Shown here: piece by piece, positions 23,579-34,345 of the stretch
Layout of the letters: each line of letters opens with the position of its first letter
How positions within the stretch are numbered: the first letter of the stretch is position 1
DNA from: Malania oleifera
Lineage: Eukaryota > Streptophyta > Magnoliopsida > Santalales > Ximeniaceae
Assembly (NCBI RefSeq): GCF_029873635.1
Contig: NC_080425.1
Coordinates: forward strand, 38,133,390 to 38,197,389
Length of the DNA stretch: 64,000 bases
Direction of reading: 5' to 3'
Made by a program: the position numbers and the translations under genes
Notes under the pieces: generated by a model
The model's input: the letters and a program-made list of their open reading frames with translations, nothing else
What the model was told of the DNA's origin: nothing
The model's database searches: none

Positions 23579-23760
23579 AGCTAGGTTTGCTCAAGTGGTA
23601 AACACAAATTTGGGCATTGGTAATCCCAAGGGCCGAAGTTCGATTTCCCATTTATGGTTTGCCGCGTGAATTACAAGGATGTATGAATGGGTGAGCAGAG
23701 GTGCCACCTGGGTGGGTCTGAGGGGCTAGCCCAGGTAGGAGTTTGGAATCATAAACAAAT
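23579..23760 (+). mobile_element. tRNA-derived SINE
   Basis: The head has a polymerase III A box-like TTTGCTCAAGTGGTAA (23586-23600) and a B box-like GAAGTTCGATTTCC about 40 bp later, the spacing of tRNA genes. The body ends in a stem of ACCTGGG (from about 23707) pairing with CCCAGGT (to about 23737). No protein reading exists. I could not find flanking duplications or a clean tail, so the borders are approximate. It sits about 150 bp before the last PLD exon. Confidence 0.6.
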
Positions 23761-23909
23761 GCAACAGTGAAATGGAAATTCTAGAATGATATACCATGAT
23801 GCAGGCCTATGTCTTTATTGTACAAGCAACATAACCTGGCATGCAGAACAGTTGCTATGTTGACATTTGAAGAAGTTATGATCCAGGGGAACAACCTTGT
23901 TGGATGCAG

Positions 23910-24203
23910 GTGTATGGTTATCGGATGTCTCTCTGGGCTGAGCACCTTGGCTTCCTCGAAGATTCTTTCCGTGAACCGCAGACCCTAGAATGCATTGAGC
24001 ATGTGAACAAAATTGCTAAATGTAACTGGAAGACTTACGTGGCTGAGGGAAACAAGGAGATGAGAGGTCACTTGATGAGTTATCCAATTAAGGTGAGCCG
24101 AGATGGAAAAGTCAGTCCACTGCCTGGTCATGAATATTTTCCAGATGTTGGTGGGAAAGTTCTTGGAGCATCTACCAATCTTCCTGATGCTCTAACCACA
24201 TGA
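23910..24203 (+). CDS. PLDDELTA: Phospholipase D (delta-like), last exon and stop
   Basis: 97 codons in phase 0 follow acceptor GGATGCAG, reading VYGYRMSLWAEHLGFLED, then CNWKTYVAEGNKEMRGHLMSY and GKVSPLPGHEYFPDVGG, and ending NLPDALTT before TGA. This is the conserved PLD C-terminus. The LPDxLTT end is that of the delta class, whereas beta/gamma end in NLTI/NLTM. The four exons seen give about 271 residues without any defect. The preceding intron is 10.7 kb and packed with transposons. Confidence 0.95.
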   Translation: MYGYRMSLWAEHLGFLEDSFREPQTLECIEHVNKIAKCNWKTYVAEGNKEMRGHLMSYPIKVSRDGKVSPLPGHEYFPDVGGKVLGASTNLPDALTT

Positions 24204-24560
24204 TAATTATCACTGAAGCTCGGAAATAAAGTGGACAAATTTTAAATTGCACTTGGTTACAATCCCGGTGTTTTATGAGGGAAACCAAAGGGCGGCAACC
24301 CCAAGGTGGTTCTGACGCAGGAAGCAGCTATTAAAGAGTAGAGAAACTGGAACATTCTAATATTGCAGGTATGGTTCCAAAAGGATGCCAAGCTTAATGT
24401 CAGCTGAAATATTTCAGAACTGTTTAGCTGCTCCATTGCTTTTATACACCATCTACTGAACTGAAGTGACCCAGTGTTAATGGGGGCGGCTCTGGCGTGA
24501 GGTTTAATGTCTACACCTGTATATTATTACTCTTTGATTCAGAATAAAATTTTATGAAAG
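24204..24560 (+). promoter_or_regulatory. PLD 3' UTR with polyadenylation signals
   Basis: AATAAA-like signals are at 24226 (GGAAATAAAGTGG) and 24541 (CAGAATAAAATTTT). The second lies before an AT-rich intergenic stretch and is the likelier far signal. The transcript end is inferred. Confidence 0.5.
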
Positions 24561-26900
24561 TTTGTACTAGTTGCACCATTGATACTACTGCAAGAATTTG
24601 AAGTTCAGTTAGTGTGAAATCTTCATCATCCAATTGGATTATTGTAATATTTGGAGCAAGCATGTTGAGTATTTAATGAGTTGGGAGGCTTGAACGCATC
24701 TAATTCTCTTTGCTTTTTGCCCAAGACTTGCCGCACTTACTCATTTATTATGGGAGAAAGTTCAAGACATTTGCATCATAGGTTTTTTTTTTTTGACAAA
24801 AAGAAAAGAAAATGAGAAGGAAATATGTTTCTATTGTATTTTTCTCTATTATGACCCTATTTTGAGGAAAGAAGATAAAAAAAAAAAACAAGGAAATTTT
24901 TTTTGTTATATTTTCTTGTATTGAAATAAAAATTTGGTTTATATAATTAAAACTACAAAAAACTAAATGCTAATGATGTTTGAAGTTAAAAATTCATTCA
25001 TTGATTTTATTATACATTTTATTTTTCTCGTTTTCTTTGATGATCAAACATGAAGAGTATGTTATTTTATATATTTTTTTTCCTAGCAATCATATTTTGC
25101 CAAGCAAAGGTTGTAGTCATCAAATATGACTCCAATTAAAAATTAAGAAAAATCAAATGTTAAAATTATATATATTTTAATTGATTTGCCTTATATATAT
25201 TTTTTTTTTCTTCTTTCTTTGATAACTAAATATTATAAAGTGGCTCTTTTTCATTTTGTTTTTGTTTCATTTGGAATTTAAAAATTATTAATGAAAGAAA
25301 TTAAGAACAAATTTACTTTTATTTATGTTTGGTTATTAAAGACAGTGAAAAAGAAAATAAATATATAACAAATAAAATAAATAATAATTTCATGTGGGAT
25401 TAATATTTGATTTTTTTTATAAAAAAATTATCATTTTAGGACAACTGTTTTTGTTTTTAATAGATTTTTATGCAGAAAAAATACAATGAAAATAAGTTTC
25501 CTTATTATTTTTTATTTTTTCCCTTTACTCAAACAAAATCTTCAATTAAAATAGAGCTTAATATTTTTGAAGTTCTACATAGGTAGGATATAGGGAGATC
25601 CGTAATCCTTAGTTCCATTTGGTGTTGGAGAAAATAGATTTTGAAAATGGCATTTAAAAATTAGCAGTGCTCTCGTCCCCACCCCTATGCCCACCTAAAA
25701 AAGTTTGCCTAGACTTTATTTAACATTTGGTAGAATGGAAAAACTATATGACAAATATGTAGAATTATAAAAGATTAATTCCATTTTATTCTATTTTGCC
25801 GACACTGAATTTTATTTGAGGTGCCGATGAAGAGAGTTTTACATAATGATTCCAAACAAGAAAACAAAAGAAAGGAAAAAACAAACAAATAAATCAAACA
25901 TACATACAAAGTATGAAGTCGTCAACTTATTTTTTGAAAAAAAAATAAAAATAAAAATAAAAACCCTAAAGTCTATGAAAGTCAAAGATTAGGTTTGAGA
26001 ACACAATTGTGCACAGAGAAAGTGCTTGACTAATCATCTCAATGATGGTTGGCTACTAACACCCTTATCGTCACCTGTCCCAAGAATGGTTACTTTGCAA
26101 TTATATGTGTGTGTACATGCATAACAAGAAAGGTAAATAAAAGAAATAAGAAGGAAAAGCACCCCTTTCAATCATTCAATCAATGACGTCGTTACAATAA
26201 TATCATTATTATTCAAAAGCACTCCGTCAAGAAGCTTAGAGTATTGCTCTTAAAAGGGATTGACATCAAAACTCCAATTTTGAAAACTATGATAATGAAG
26301 AAGATAAGGAGAATTAGTTTGACAAAAAATACAAGCTTTTATTATCAATTTAAAAATTGCATGTGGAGAAAAATGGTTAAAAGAAATATTGGGTTGTATT
26401 ATTGATTTGAAAAATGCAAAAATTTGATTGAAAAGTTAGGATTTTATCATCAGAAAACCATGACTTAGAGATGCCTTTAAAAGGGGGGACAAAATTAATA
26501 GAATGACTTCTCATTTCATAATTTTCTACATAGTTTTTAAAAAAGTTTATCATTATATTTTATAACAACAAAAGTATACTAAGGAAAAGGTAGAATATAC
26601 TATGAAACAAAGATAGTACTAATAACAACATAGTAGTATAATAAATCCCACGCACAATGCTTACCAACACCTATATCCACATTAGTTGCATACACATTAT
26701 CTTGCACTACTAATAATAGTATTAATTGATATAACCTAACAAAGACCCCAACATTAAAACTTAGTTTAACCTATGCATGTAAGATCAAAAAATTAAAAGA
26801 CATCAAGAGATCAATGGAAAGGAGGTAATGTTCATTAATTAAAATATGGGATTAGCACACCAATCTTTACGCTTAAGTAACATATCAATAGCCAAAGTGT
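24561..26900. other. AT-rich intergenic DNA, nothing recognised
   Basis: Long A/T-rich sequence with homopolymers and no conserved reading on either strand. It probably holds old decayed repeats. Confidence 0.5.
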
Positions 26901-27480
26901 AACTCTTGCAATCTACTAGTAGGGAAATCAAGAAGGAGGCATCCCAAATGCCTATAAAAAGGACCGCTAAGGAAGGTAATACATCTCATTCTTACTCACT
27001 CTTTTACTATTGCGATCATATAATCCTTCCAAATTTCTTGACTTAGGGATCAAAATGTTCCCCCGAAGTACACTCAAGATCTTCCAAACCCATTTTCTTT
27101 CATCCTTGTCAAGTGATCAAAGTTGTGATTGATCCAAATTATTCCGAACAAATTTTGGCAACAAAAGTTAGCACAGTTTGTGGGAAACTTGGAAGGATTT
27201 CTTTCTAAAATTTAATCATGGTCGTGTCACACAATTATGAGTTCAAACCCATTATTGGGGATCAATCTCCCCAGTTAGTTCACTCACACAATTATGAGTG
27301 CAAACCCGTTATTGGGGATTAATCTCCACAGTCGATTCACTCCCCACCACTAGACAATTCACTGCAAATTGTGTCTTCAGACCAATTTCTAACCTTCTAA
27401 AGGAAGGTGGAAGACGTGTTTAACATGATCTTACAACAGAAAAAAGATTCTGTGGAACATGGCTCAGAGATTGTTCAAGC
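26900..27480 (+). mobile_element. Gypsy (TAT-like) 5' end: LTR end, primer site, gag start
   Basis: A promoter-like CCTATAAAAAGGACC (about 26949) is followed by an LTR end and, at 27169-27188, TAGCACAGTTTGTGGGAAAC. This resembles the decayed TGGCGCCGTCTGTGGGAAC that marks the leader of TAT-lineage Gypsy elements. An ATGGTCGTG reading then starts a gag-like protein with a 19-residue in-frame duplication (27229-27342). Nothing beyond gag is present. The lineage call rests on the leader resemblance only. Confidence 0.4.
27229..27342 (+). repeat. 57-bp in-frame tandem duplication in gag-like reading
   Basis: ACACAATTATGAGTTCAAAC (from 27229) recurs 57 bp later with G for T and a few other changes. 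Both copies end in TTCACTC. 57 bp is 19 codons; copy 1 reads SHNYEFKPIIGDQSPQ and copy 2 SHNYECKPVIGD followed by a stop. Confidence 0.85.
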
Positions 27481-27513
27481 AAAATGACACCTAAGGATGA
27501 GGTGGCGATACCT

Positions 27514-28559
27514 TGTAGAGATTCGGAAAATAATAATAATAATAATAAATAATTAAGAAAAGAGGAAATTGGTTTGGTGCAGGCAAAACCGTCGACGGTT
27601 TTGAGGAGCTAAGTGAAACCGTTGACGGTTTCGAGTAACTGAGGGGCGGTAAAGGTAAAGCAGTAAAATTTGCTTTGTTTAAAGACCAAATTGTTGATGG
27701 TTTCAGAGGAAACTGTCGACAGTTTTGCTCGGGGGATTTGGCCTATATATATGACTTAAGCTCATTTTTGGGGAAAATTTCCTCTCTCTCTCTCTCTCTC
27801 TCTAGGGTTACGAATTTCACTCTCTCTCTTTCTTCATTTTCTTTCTGGGTTTCAACCGGAATTGAAGATTTAACATTAGTCCAGAATTCCAACTTCGTTC
27901 TCTAACAGTCTAATCGGAGCAAATTCGTGATTTGGGTATCCTAGGCACCACTCCAAAGTGGAGGATTTTGTGCTCCGTTCGCCGCAGGCATCGTTTCAAG
28001 ATCCCTGCAGGCATATTTTCAGTAAACAGATAAGGGGAATAAATTAGGTCAGCTTATTTTCTGAAGCTTAATCTTTTAAAATTGAGATTTTAAGTATCGA
28101 AATGTTATACGTGATTTTCTGAATGGTTAGACATATGAGAATTTTGAATTATTATTGTTATAGGTATATTTTTTGGAAACAGGTATTTTGAAAATAAGTA
28201 AAACCCCAGAGTTTATTATACCATTATTTTCAATAGGAAAATATAGTTATCCCAGGTAGATTTTATATTGTGAAATATTACTCAAATTGTGTAGCATGAG
28301 AATAAATATTTTTACTGTGTATATAAGTACATGAGATTATTTTATGATTGCACAGAACAAGCATGATTGGATAACGATTTTTTTTAGAAAGTTATGAATG
28401 TTACAAAAATTATGATATTGTTCAGTATATTATGATCAGTATCCCTGGCCCAGTGTCGTGATTAGTATAGCTAGCTAAGTGTTGTGATCGATTATGATAT
28501 GACAGTGATTTATATACAGATTGATAGTATGACAGTGTTTTTACATGATAACTTTACCG
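27514..28559 (+). mobile_element. Gypsy LTR, 5' portion (same type as 34346-36956)
   Basis: It starts TGTAGAGATTCGGAAAAT. Next come four dyad motifs (27585-27602, 27615-27632, 27686-27703, 27710-27726), a TATA box TATATATAT at 27744, and a CT repeat at 27782-27803 leading into CTCTAGGGTT. This is a promoter layout: upstream motif cluster, TATA, then a pyrimidine-rich start region. The LTR is interrupted at 28560 by the SIRE-type LTR. Text near 28181-28330 resembles the complement of 35900-36180 in the minus-strand Gypsy LTR, which supports common ancestry. Confidence 0.7.
27585..27726 (+). promoter_or_regulatory. Cluster of four AAACCGTCGACGGTTT-type dyads
   Basis: AAAACCGTCGACGGTTTT is a perfect 18-bp palindrome. 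It is followed by GAAACCGTTGACGGTTTC (one mismatch pair), a decayed copy and AAACTGTCGACAGTTTT (perfect core). The last ends 18 bp before the TATA box at 27744. Confidence 0.8.
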
Positions 28560-30453
28560 TGATCCCAAGAGGGGAGGTGAATTGGTACTTTTAAAATTTA
28601 AGCCCTAGGTCAAACTCCTAACAACGGTATTTTCACAACCTTATGGTCAATCTAGTGCAAGTAATGTAAATCAGTTGTAATATGTACTAGTAATTAAATA
28701 AAGCAATCTAATTAACAACACAAGTACCAGAAAGCAGTAAAGTAAGAGTGACACGCAGAAATGTTATCGAGGTTCGGCCAATTGCCTACGTCCCTGCCTT
28801 GGCTAACAAGCACAAGGATTATCACTATAATTGCTCACTTAAGCGGGTGGAGCAGCATGCATACAAACCAGGTCAATTACCACAGGGCTAACCTCAACCT
28901 TTACAACCAATCCTTACCGGGCTAGATTACCATCCCTTCAGGCCACGCCTGGAAATACAATAGTATTCTCTCAAACAGATGGTACATAAATAATGCTTTC
29001 ATGTAAAGCAAATATGTACCCAAATACGCACATTCACATACACATCAATAACATGGATTTAGTATAAGCTCAGTGATGCAAGTTTTGTACAATCAACACC
29101 CAATACAATATAATCAGTATGATGCTCAAGAGTATTCAACACAAGCAATATCTTGGAATCAAAACAAAGTATTTCAATAGCACATCAATATTCCAAGTTT
29201 ACGAATCAGATAATCAAACTAGTTCAAAAGAGTTTTCTTCTATGAAAGATGCACAACACTAGTTTGAAAATACTTGCTTGTTTGAAAAATCTTTGCACAA
29301 CAAAAATCAAGCTATTGGACACTTGCAACAAAGATGCAAATATCCTAAGCTTACATGGTTTATCCCCACACAAGATTTATAATGAGCAAATCTGTGGGAT
29401 AAACCTAAATTAAAACTCCCCAAAAGAAATATAACAATCAATCACTCAAATAGGAGTTTCTAGCAAACTATAGCAATCTTAAGAACTCTAGAAACGTTCA
29501 CACAGTCTCAGAAGATATCAAATGAACGGAGATTTGAGCGTATTTGGCCAAAGAATGAATTTTCAAGAGAGAGGATTTTTTTTTGGCTAATCACTTTGCT
29601 AATCTTTTTCTAATCTTGAAAATGAACTCATATTTATAGCCAGGGGTAAAAATATAACTGGTTGGGACATGATGGTAATAATTAAAAAAATCCTAATTGA
29701 TTAAAATACAATTTGCCCAAATTAACCCTGTTTTACTGCGGTTAAATTAATTTTAACCGGCTAAGGTCAGTAATAAATTTTATTAAACTTAGTTCGGTCG
29801 CACGATTTCACATTCGAAGACCCGAATCAAAGTCAGTAGCATTGCTTCGTGACTTCGGGTGCCCGATCCTCTATTTGGTGGCCCGAACCCAAGTGTTCGG
29901 TCGCCCGGGGTCCTTTTTGAACTAAAACAGTCGGTCACCCGAGTTGGTGGACTGTCCCTTTCAAGGGGTTCGGGCGCCCATGGATGGTGTATGTATTTAT
30001 GGATCCGTCGCCCAAGAACCTGGTCAACTTGTTGACTTGTCAACAGTCGGGCGCCCGAGGAGTTTTGAACTCTAGGGGTTCGGTCACCCGACCTCTCTCA
30101 AGTTGCTTAAAAATGTTCAATTCAAGCACAATTTCAACACTCCTATATATTATATGCTATGTGTGTGAGTGTTGGGACCTAGAGTCTTGCTATGGTCTTA
30201 TTGAGCTTACCATATATCCTATATGCATGATGTGCAGGTAAGATAAATACAAACCACAGCCTAGATTACTATTACAAACCCATATTACACATATTGAATT
30301 TACAATTACAAATTTTAAATGTATTCAGGGTCTTCTCATTGCTTCAAGTGTCCTTCCTTGGGATATTCATTTAAACCTGCACAAACACTTGACAATCATC
30401 AAATACCAGTATTTGTCATTATCAAAAATCGGGTGCAACATATAAGGTAAACA
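28560..30453 (-). repeat. SIRE-type Copia 3' LTR (element orientation), 1894 bp
   Basis: Plus-strand text runs from TGATCCCAAGAGGGGAGGTG to ATAAGGTAAACA. In element orientation it starts TGTTTACC right after the purine tract AAAAAGGGGAAGAA and ends in CACCTCCCCTCTTGGGATCA, a typical SIRE-lineage LTR end. It contains eight TCGGTCGCCCGA-type motifs (29806-30090) upstream of a TATA box (TATAAATATGA, complement of 29628-29638). The other LTR is missing. Confidence 0.7.
29806..30090 (-). promoter_or_regulatory. Cluster of TCGGTCGCCCGA-type motifs in SIRE LTR
   Basis: Copies include TTCGGTCGCACGA (29806), CGGGTGCCCGA (29857), GTTCGGTCGCCCGG (29899), GTCGGTCACCCGAG (29931), TTCGGGCGCCCATG (29969), GTCGGGCGCCCGAGG (30045) and TTCGGTCACCCGACC (30078). 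This is GC-rich sequence in an otherwise AT-rich LTR, positioned upstream (element orientation) of the TATA box near 29628-29638. Confidence 0.75.
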
Positions 30454-31020
30454 TTCTTCCCCTTTTTGATGATGACAAATACATCATGCAAAAATGGGTA
30501 TAACCTTAAGAGGCTCCCCCTAACAATGTGTATGTGCATCATGTAAAGTTCTAAATAATATTTTCAATTCAATTCAATCCACAATTTAACCCAATTTTTG
30601 CCCCTACATCTCCTCCATTTGGCAACAGCAAAAAGGGCCACTAGAGTTAAGAATTATAGGCAATGGGTAAGTATAATACTTATACATTACACGTTTTGGA
30701 AAGAATTCGAAAAATTTTGGCAGAGTATCGTTTGAAAATGGGACTTTCTAAAAACATATCCTCTATAAATACTATCCTATTTGAGTTTATAAATCCTAGC
30801 AGTTTATCCACAACTACTCAAATAGTTTCAGTATGATCAATCAGTAAAACATAAAGCTCAATATTATCATGTTGTAGATAAGAATCATACACATAGGCAT
30901 AAGCACTATTTACAAAGTCTAAGGCAATAAGGCATGTCAACAATAATATTAGTTGCTAAGACTTGTAAATTTTATTAGAGAGCTCCCCCTAAATTTTTAC
31001 AAACTATGATATATCTAAGA
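30454..31020 (-). other. SIRE-type element 3' untranslated region with purine tract
   Basis: This lies between the RNase H end and the LTR. The complement of 30454-30475 is a purine tract (CATCAAAAAGGGGAAGAA), and the complement of 30509-30520 is GGGGGAGCCTC. TTTGTCATCATC next to the tract is a usual SIRE feature. No envelope-like reading was found. Confidence 0.6.
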
Positions 31021-31560
31021 AACCTCTCTACTGTGCATTAGACCTAACTCACGTCTTATCTGTATGAACCTATCTTCGGGAAGTGGTTTAGTGAAAATGT
31101 TCGCCCATTGTTCATTAGTGCATACAAACTCAAGAGCCACATCTCCTTTTTGCACATGATCACGAAGAAAATGATGTCTAATCTCAATGTGTTTAGTTCA
31201 TGAATGTGAGATAGGATTTTTAGAGATGTTGATTGCACTAGTATTATCACATTTAATCAGTATTGTATTATAATGCAACCCAAAATCCATAAGTTGTTGT
31301 TTCATATAAAGAGTTTGAGCACAACAACTTCCAGTCGCAATATATTCTGCTTCGGCTGTGGATAAGGCAACTAAGTTTTATTTCTTGGAGAACCAAGAAA
31401 CAAGAGATTGTCCTAAATAGTAACAAGTGCCGCTGGTACTTTTTCTATCAATCTTACTACTAGCAAAGTCAGCATTAGTGTAACTAACAATCTCAAAAGT
31501 AGTATGCTTAAGGTACCACAAGTCTAACTCTATAGTTCCAACTATATACCTAAGGATTCA
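31020..31560 (-). pseudogene. SIRE-type RNase H remnant
   Basis: Across frame breaks the minus strand reads [20 protein letters not shown], then [16 protein letters not shown], the conserved end of Copia RNase H. The region near 31330-31370 gives the SSAEAEY-like block in broken form. Confidence 0.7.
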
Positions 31561-32226
31561 TTTAACAACTTTTAAATGGGATTCCTTATGGGCAGCTTGA
31601 AACCCAGCACACAAACACACACTACACATAATGTCAGGCCTACTAGCAGTGAGATATAGGAGAGTCTCAATCATACCACGATACAATTTTACGTCAACAA
31701 GAATTCCTTGCTCATCTTTATCAAGCTTAATGGAAGAGTTCACAAGTGTACCAAGAATTTTACAATTTTCCATATTAAATTTCTTTAACAAGTCGCTGAT
31801 ATGTTTAGATTGGCATATGAAAGTTCCATGATCAGCTTGTTTAATTTGTAGCCCTAAGAAGAAACTAAGTTCACCCATCATGCTCATTTTAAATTCACTT
31901 TGCATGCATTTAGCAAACACATTACACAACTCATCACTAGTTGCTCCAAAAATGATATAATCCACATAAATTTGAACAAGGAGCATATCATCATTTTTGG
32001 ATTTGATGAAAAGTGTAGTGTCAATTTTGCCATGGGTAAACCCATTTTCTTGTAGAAAACCACTAAGCCTCTCATACCAAGCTTTAGGAGCTTGTTTCAA
32101 TCCATACAAGGCCTCAGACAACCGGTAAACATGATTTGAATATTTATGATTTTCAAAACTGGGTGGTTGTTCTACATATACTTCTTCATTAATATAACCA
32201 TTTAGAAAAGCGCTTTTAACATCCAT
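31558..32226 (-). pseudogene. SIRE-type reverse transcriptase, YVDY active site
   Basis: A 222-codon open stretch begins MDVKSAFLNGYINEEVYVEQPP, continues YGLKQAPKAWYERL, and has the catalytic block as QIYVDYIIFG. The second catalytic Asp of YVDD is Tyr, which should abolish polymerisation. It then reads FFLGLQIKQADHG and LYLTASRPDIMCSVC. The length and order match the Copia RT domain. The frame is open, but the active-site change and the flanking stops argue that it is a relic. Confidence 0.85.
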
Positions 32227-32331
32227 TTAAAATAATTTAAAATTTTTAAAAATGGCAAAAACAAGTAGCATACGAATGGATTCTAACCTAGCAACGGGAG
32301 CATATGTTTCATCAAAATCAATCCCTTCCTG

Positions 32332-32679
32332 CTAGTTATACCCTTGGGCAACTAGTCTAGCCTTATTTCTAGTTACTACCCTATTCTCATCTTTTTTATT
32401 TCTATACACCCATTTAGTTCCAATAATTGTGTGATCATTAGGCCTAGTAACTAGAGTCCACACTTTGTTTCTTTCAAATTGATTAAGTTCTTCTTGCATG
32501 GACATCACCCAAGGCTCATCCTCGATGACTTTTTTAATATTTTTAGGTTCTTCTTGGGATAAGAAAGCATAATGATTCACTAAATTTCTCAAAGAGGATC
32601 TTGTGGCTACACCACGGGATGGTTCACCTATGATTTGATCTATAGGATGACTTCTAATGTATTTCCAATCTCTAGACAA
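32332..32679 (-). pseudogene. SIRE-type pre-RT segment
   Basis: The reading has HPIDQIIGEPSRGVATRSSL, EPWVMSMQEELNQFERNKVW and GTKWVYRNKKDE, the entrance to the Copia RT domain. It is separated from the RT reading by a stop or frame change near 32330. Confidence 0.75.
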
Positions 32680-32852
32680 CTCCTGATTTTCATTTTCTTT
32701 AGATGATTTTTCATTTACTTCAAGGTTTTCACTTGCATTGTTTTCAATAGATAGTTTATCTAAGCATTTTCTAATATCAATATCATCTTCATCATCTTTC
32801 TTAGAAAATGGATTAGATTCATCAAATACAACATGAATAGATTAAATGGCAG

Positions 32853-33374
32853 TTAATGTTCTTTTATTGAAAACCCTATATACTTTACTATTAAGTGCAT
32901 AACTAGGAAAATACCTTCATTAGATTTAGAGTCAAATTTTCCTAAGTGTTCATTATCCCTAAGCACAAAACATTTACAACCAAACACATGAAAATAGGAA
33001 ATATTAGGCTTATGTTTGTTCCACAATTCATAAGGGGTTTTATTAATTGACGGTCTGATCAACACCCTATACATAACATAACATGCAGTATTAATGGACT
33101 CGGCCCAAAAATATTTAGGTAAGTTATGTTCATTAGCATAGTTCTACCCATTTCTTGTAGTGACCTATTCTTTCTTTTTACCACACCGTTTTGTTGAGGT
33201 GTCCTGGGTGCAGAAAATATTGTAGTCACAATATTTTTCTATGCTCTCATTTTTTAATTTCGTGCCTCTATCACTTCTTATATGAGTTATCTCATTTCCT
33301 TTTTCATTATGAATTCTCCTACAAAGTTTGGTGAACTGTTCACATGATTCATTTTTATGTGCAAGAAATAACAC
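32853..33374 (-). pseudogene. SIRE-type integrase core remnant
   Basis: The reading VLFLAHKNESCEQFTKLCRR and ITHIRSDRGTKLKN (second catalytic Asp region) is followed, after a break, by INKTPYELWNKHKPNISYFH and VFGCKCFVL. A TGA at about 33375 replaces the usual Trp that joins this to the upstream block. Confidence 0.75.
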
Positions 33375-34022
33375 TCATGTGAATCTAGAAAAGTCATCCA
33401 CAATTACAAAAGCATATAATTTACCACCACGACTTTGCACAGAGTAAGGACCAAACAAATCTAAATGAAACATCTCAAGTGGTCTAGTAGTGGATATGAA
33501 TTTCTTTTTTTTAAAACTAGATTTTGTTTGCTTACCCATTTGACATGCATCACAAATTTTCTCTTTTGCAAATGACATTTTAGGCAAGCCTTTTACTAGT
33601 TCTTTTCTAATAAATTTAGACAACAAGTCCATGCTAACATGTCCTAAGCGCCTATACCATAACCAACTAGCTTCATTTACAACAGAAAAATAGGTGACTT
33701 GTTGTGAAGCTAAGTTATCAAGAGAAGTGGTATACACATTTTCATGACGATCAGCAGTAAAAAGTACTTTGTGATCTGATTTATTCTTTACTATGCATTT
33801 GTCATTTTCAAAAGATACTTTATATCCTATGTCACACAACTGACTTATGCTAAGTAAATTATGTTTCAACCCATCAACCAATAAAACATTATCAATAGTA
33901 AGAGAGGAATTCTTACCAACCTTACCTACTCCAATGATACGTCCTTTTGCATCATCGCCGAATATCACATAGCCTCCATCCTTAGGAACAATTAAAGTGA
34001 ATTTTTCCTTGTCGCCGGTCAT
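33375..34022 (-). pseudogene. SIRE-type protease end, GAG-pre-integrase and integrase start
   Basis: A 215-codon open stretch begins MTGDKEKF (end of the DSGCSRHMTG protease block), continues GLKHNLLSISQLCDIGYKVS, then WLWYRRLGHVSM and ICDACQMGKQ. The first His of the integrase HHCC zinc finger (usual WLWHRRLGH) is Tyr. It ends HLDLFGPYSVQSRGGK...FSRFT with the first catalytic Asp present. Confidence 0.85.
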
Positions 34023-34045
34023 GTGCCGTGAGCACCACTCATCTT

Positions 34046-34329
34046 AACACCCTCAATCCCAATTTAAAATTCAATCTTAGCACTCAAAAACAAGAACCAG
34101 CGATAGTTTACTATGGTTTTCCTAAAGTCGTCACCCTAGGAAAATCAAGGAAACAACCATGGAACTCCTGCCTCCAGGCTGCAAGATAGAACCCTAGATT
34201 TCAATCTTATCCTTCACAATGACTAACTCATATACCAGTCTACCCATCCTCTACTCTCATCAAAATCCATTACTATACTCTAGTATTGTATTCCGTTGTT
34301 TACTAAAGTCTGCAGAACTTATCAACCTA
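34046..34329 (-). other. Gypsy leader fragment
   Basis: Non-coding sequence between the SIRE-type pol break and the Gypsy primer-binding site. It is the start of the internal region of the Gypsy element whose 5' LTR is 34346-36956. No gag reading was found. Confidence 0.5.
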
Positions 34330-34345
34330 GGCTCTGATACCAAAC
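34330..34345 (-). promoter_or_regulatory. Gypsy primer-binding site (initiator tRNA-Met)
   Basis: Plus-strand GGCTCTGATACCAAAC is the complement of TGGTATCAGAGCC, the 3' end complement of initiator tRNA-Met. It lies one or two bases from the LTR end, fixing the element orientation as minus. Confidence 0.85.

Larger units (their letters stand above)
31020..34045 (-). mobile_element. SIRE-type Copia pol region, minus strand
   Basis: From high to low coordinate: protease end, GAG-pre-integrase, integrase, RT and RNase H. The integrase-to-RT order identifies Copia; the long LTR with TCTTGGG end identifies the SIRE lineage. The element stops at 34045, within the protease phrase CSRHMTGD, where Gypsy leader sequence begins, so its gag and 5' LTR are gone. 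Stops, frame breaks and a changed RT active site make it inactive. Confidence 0.8.
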
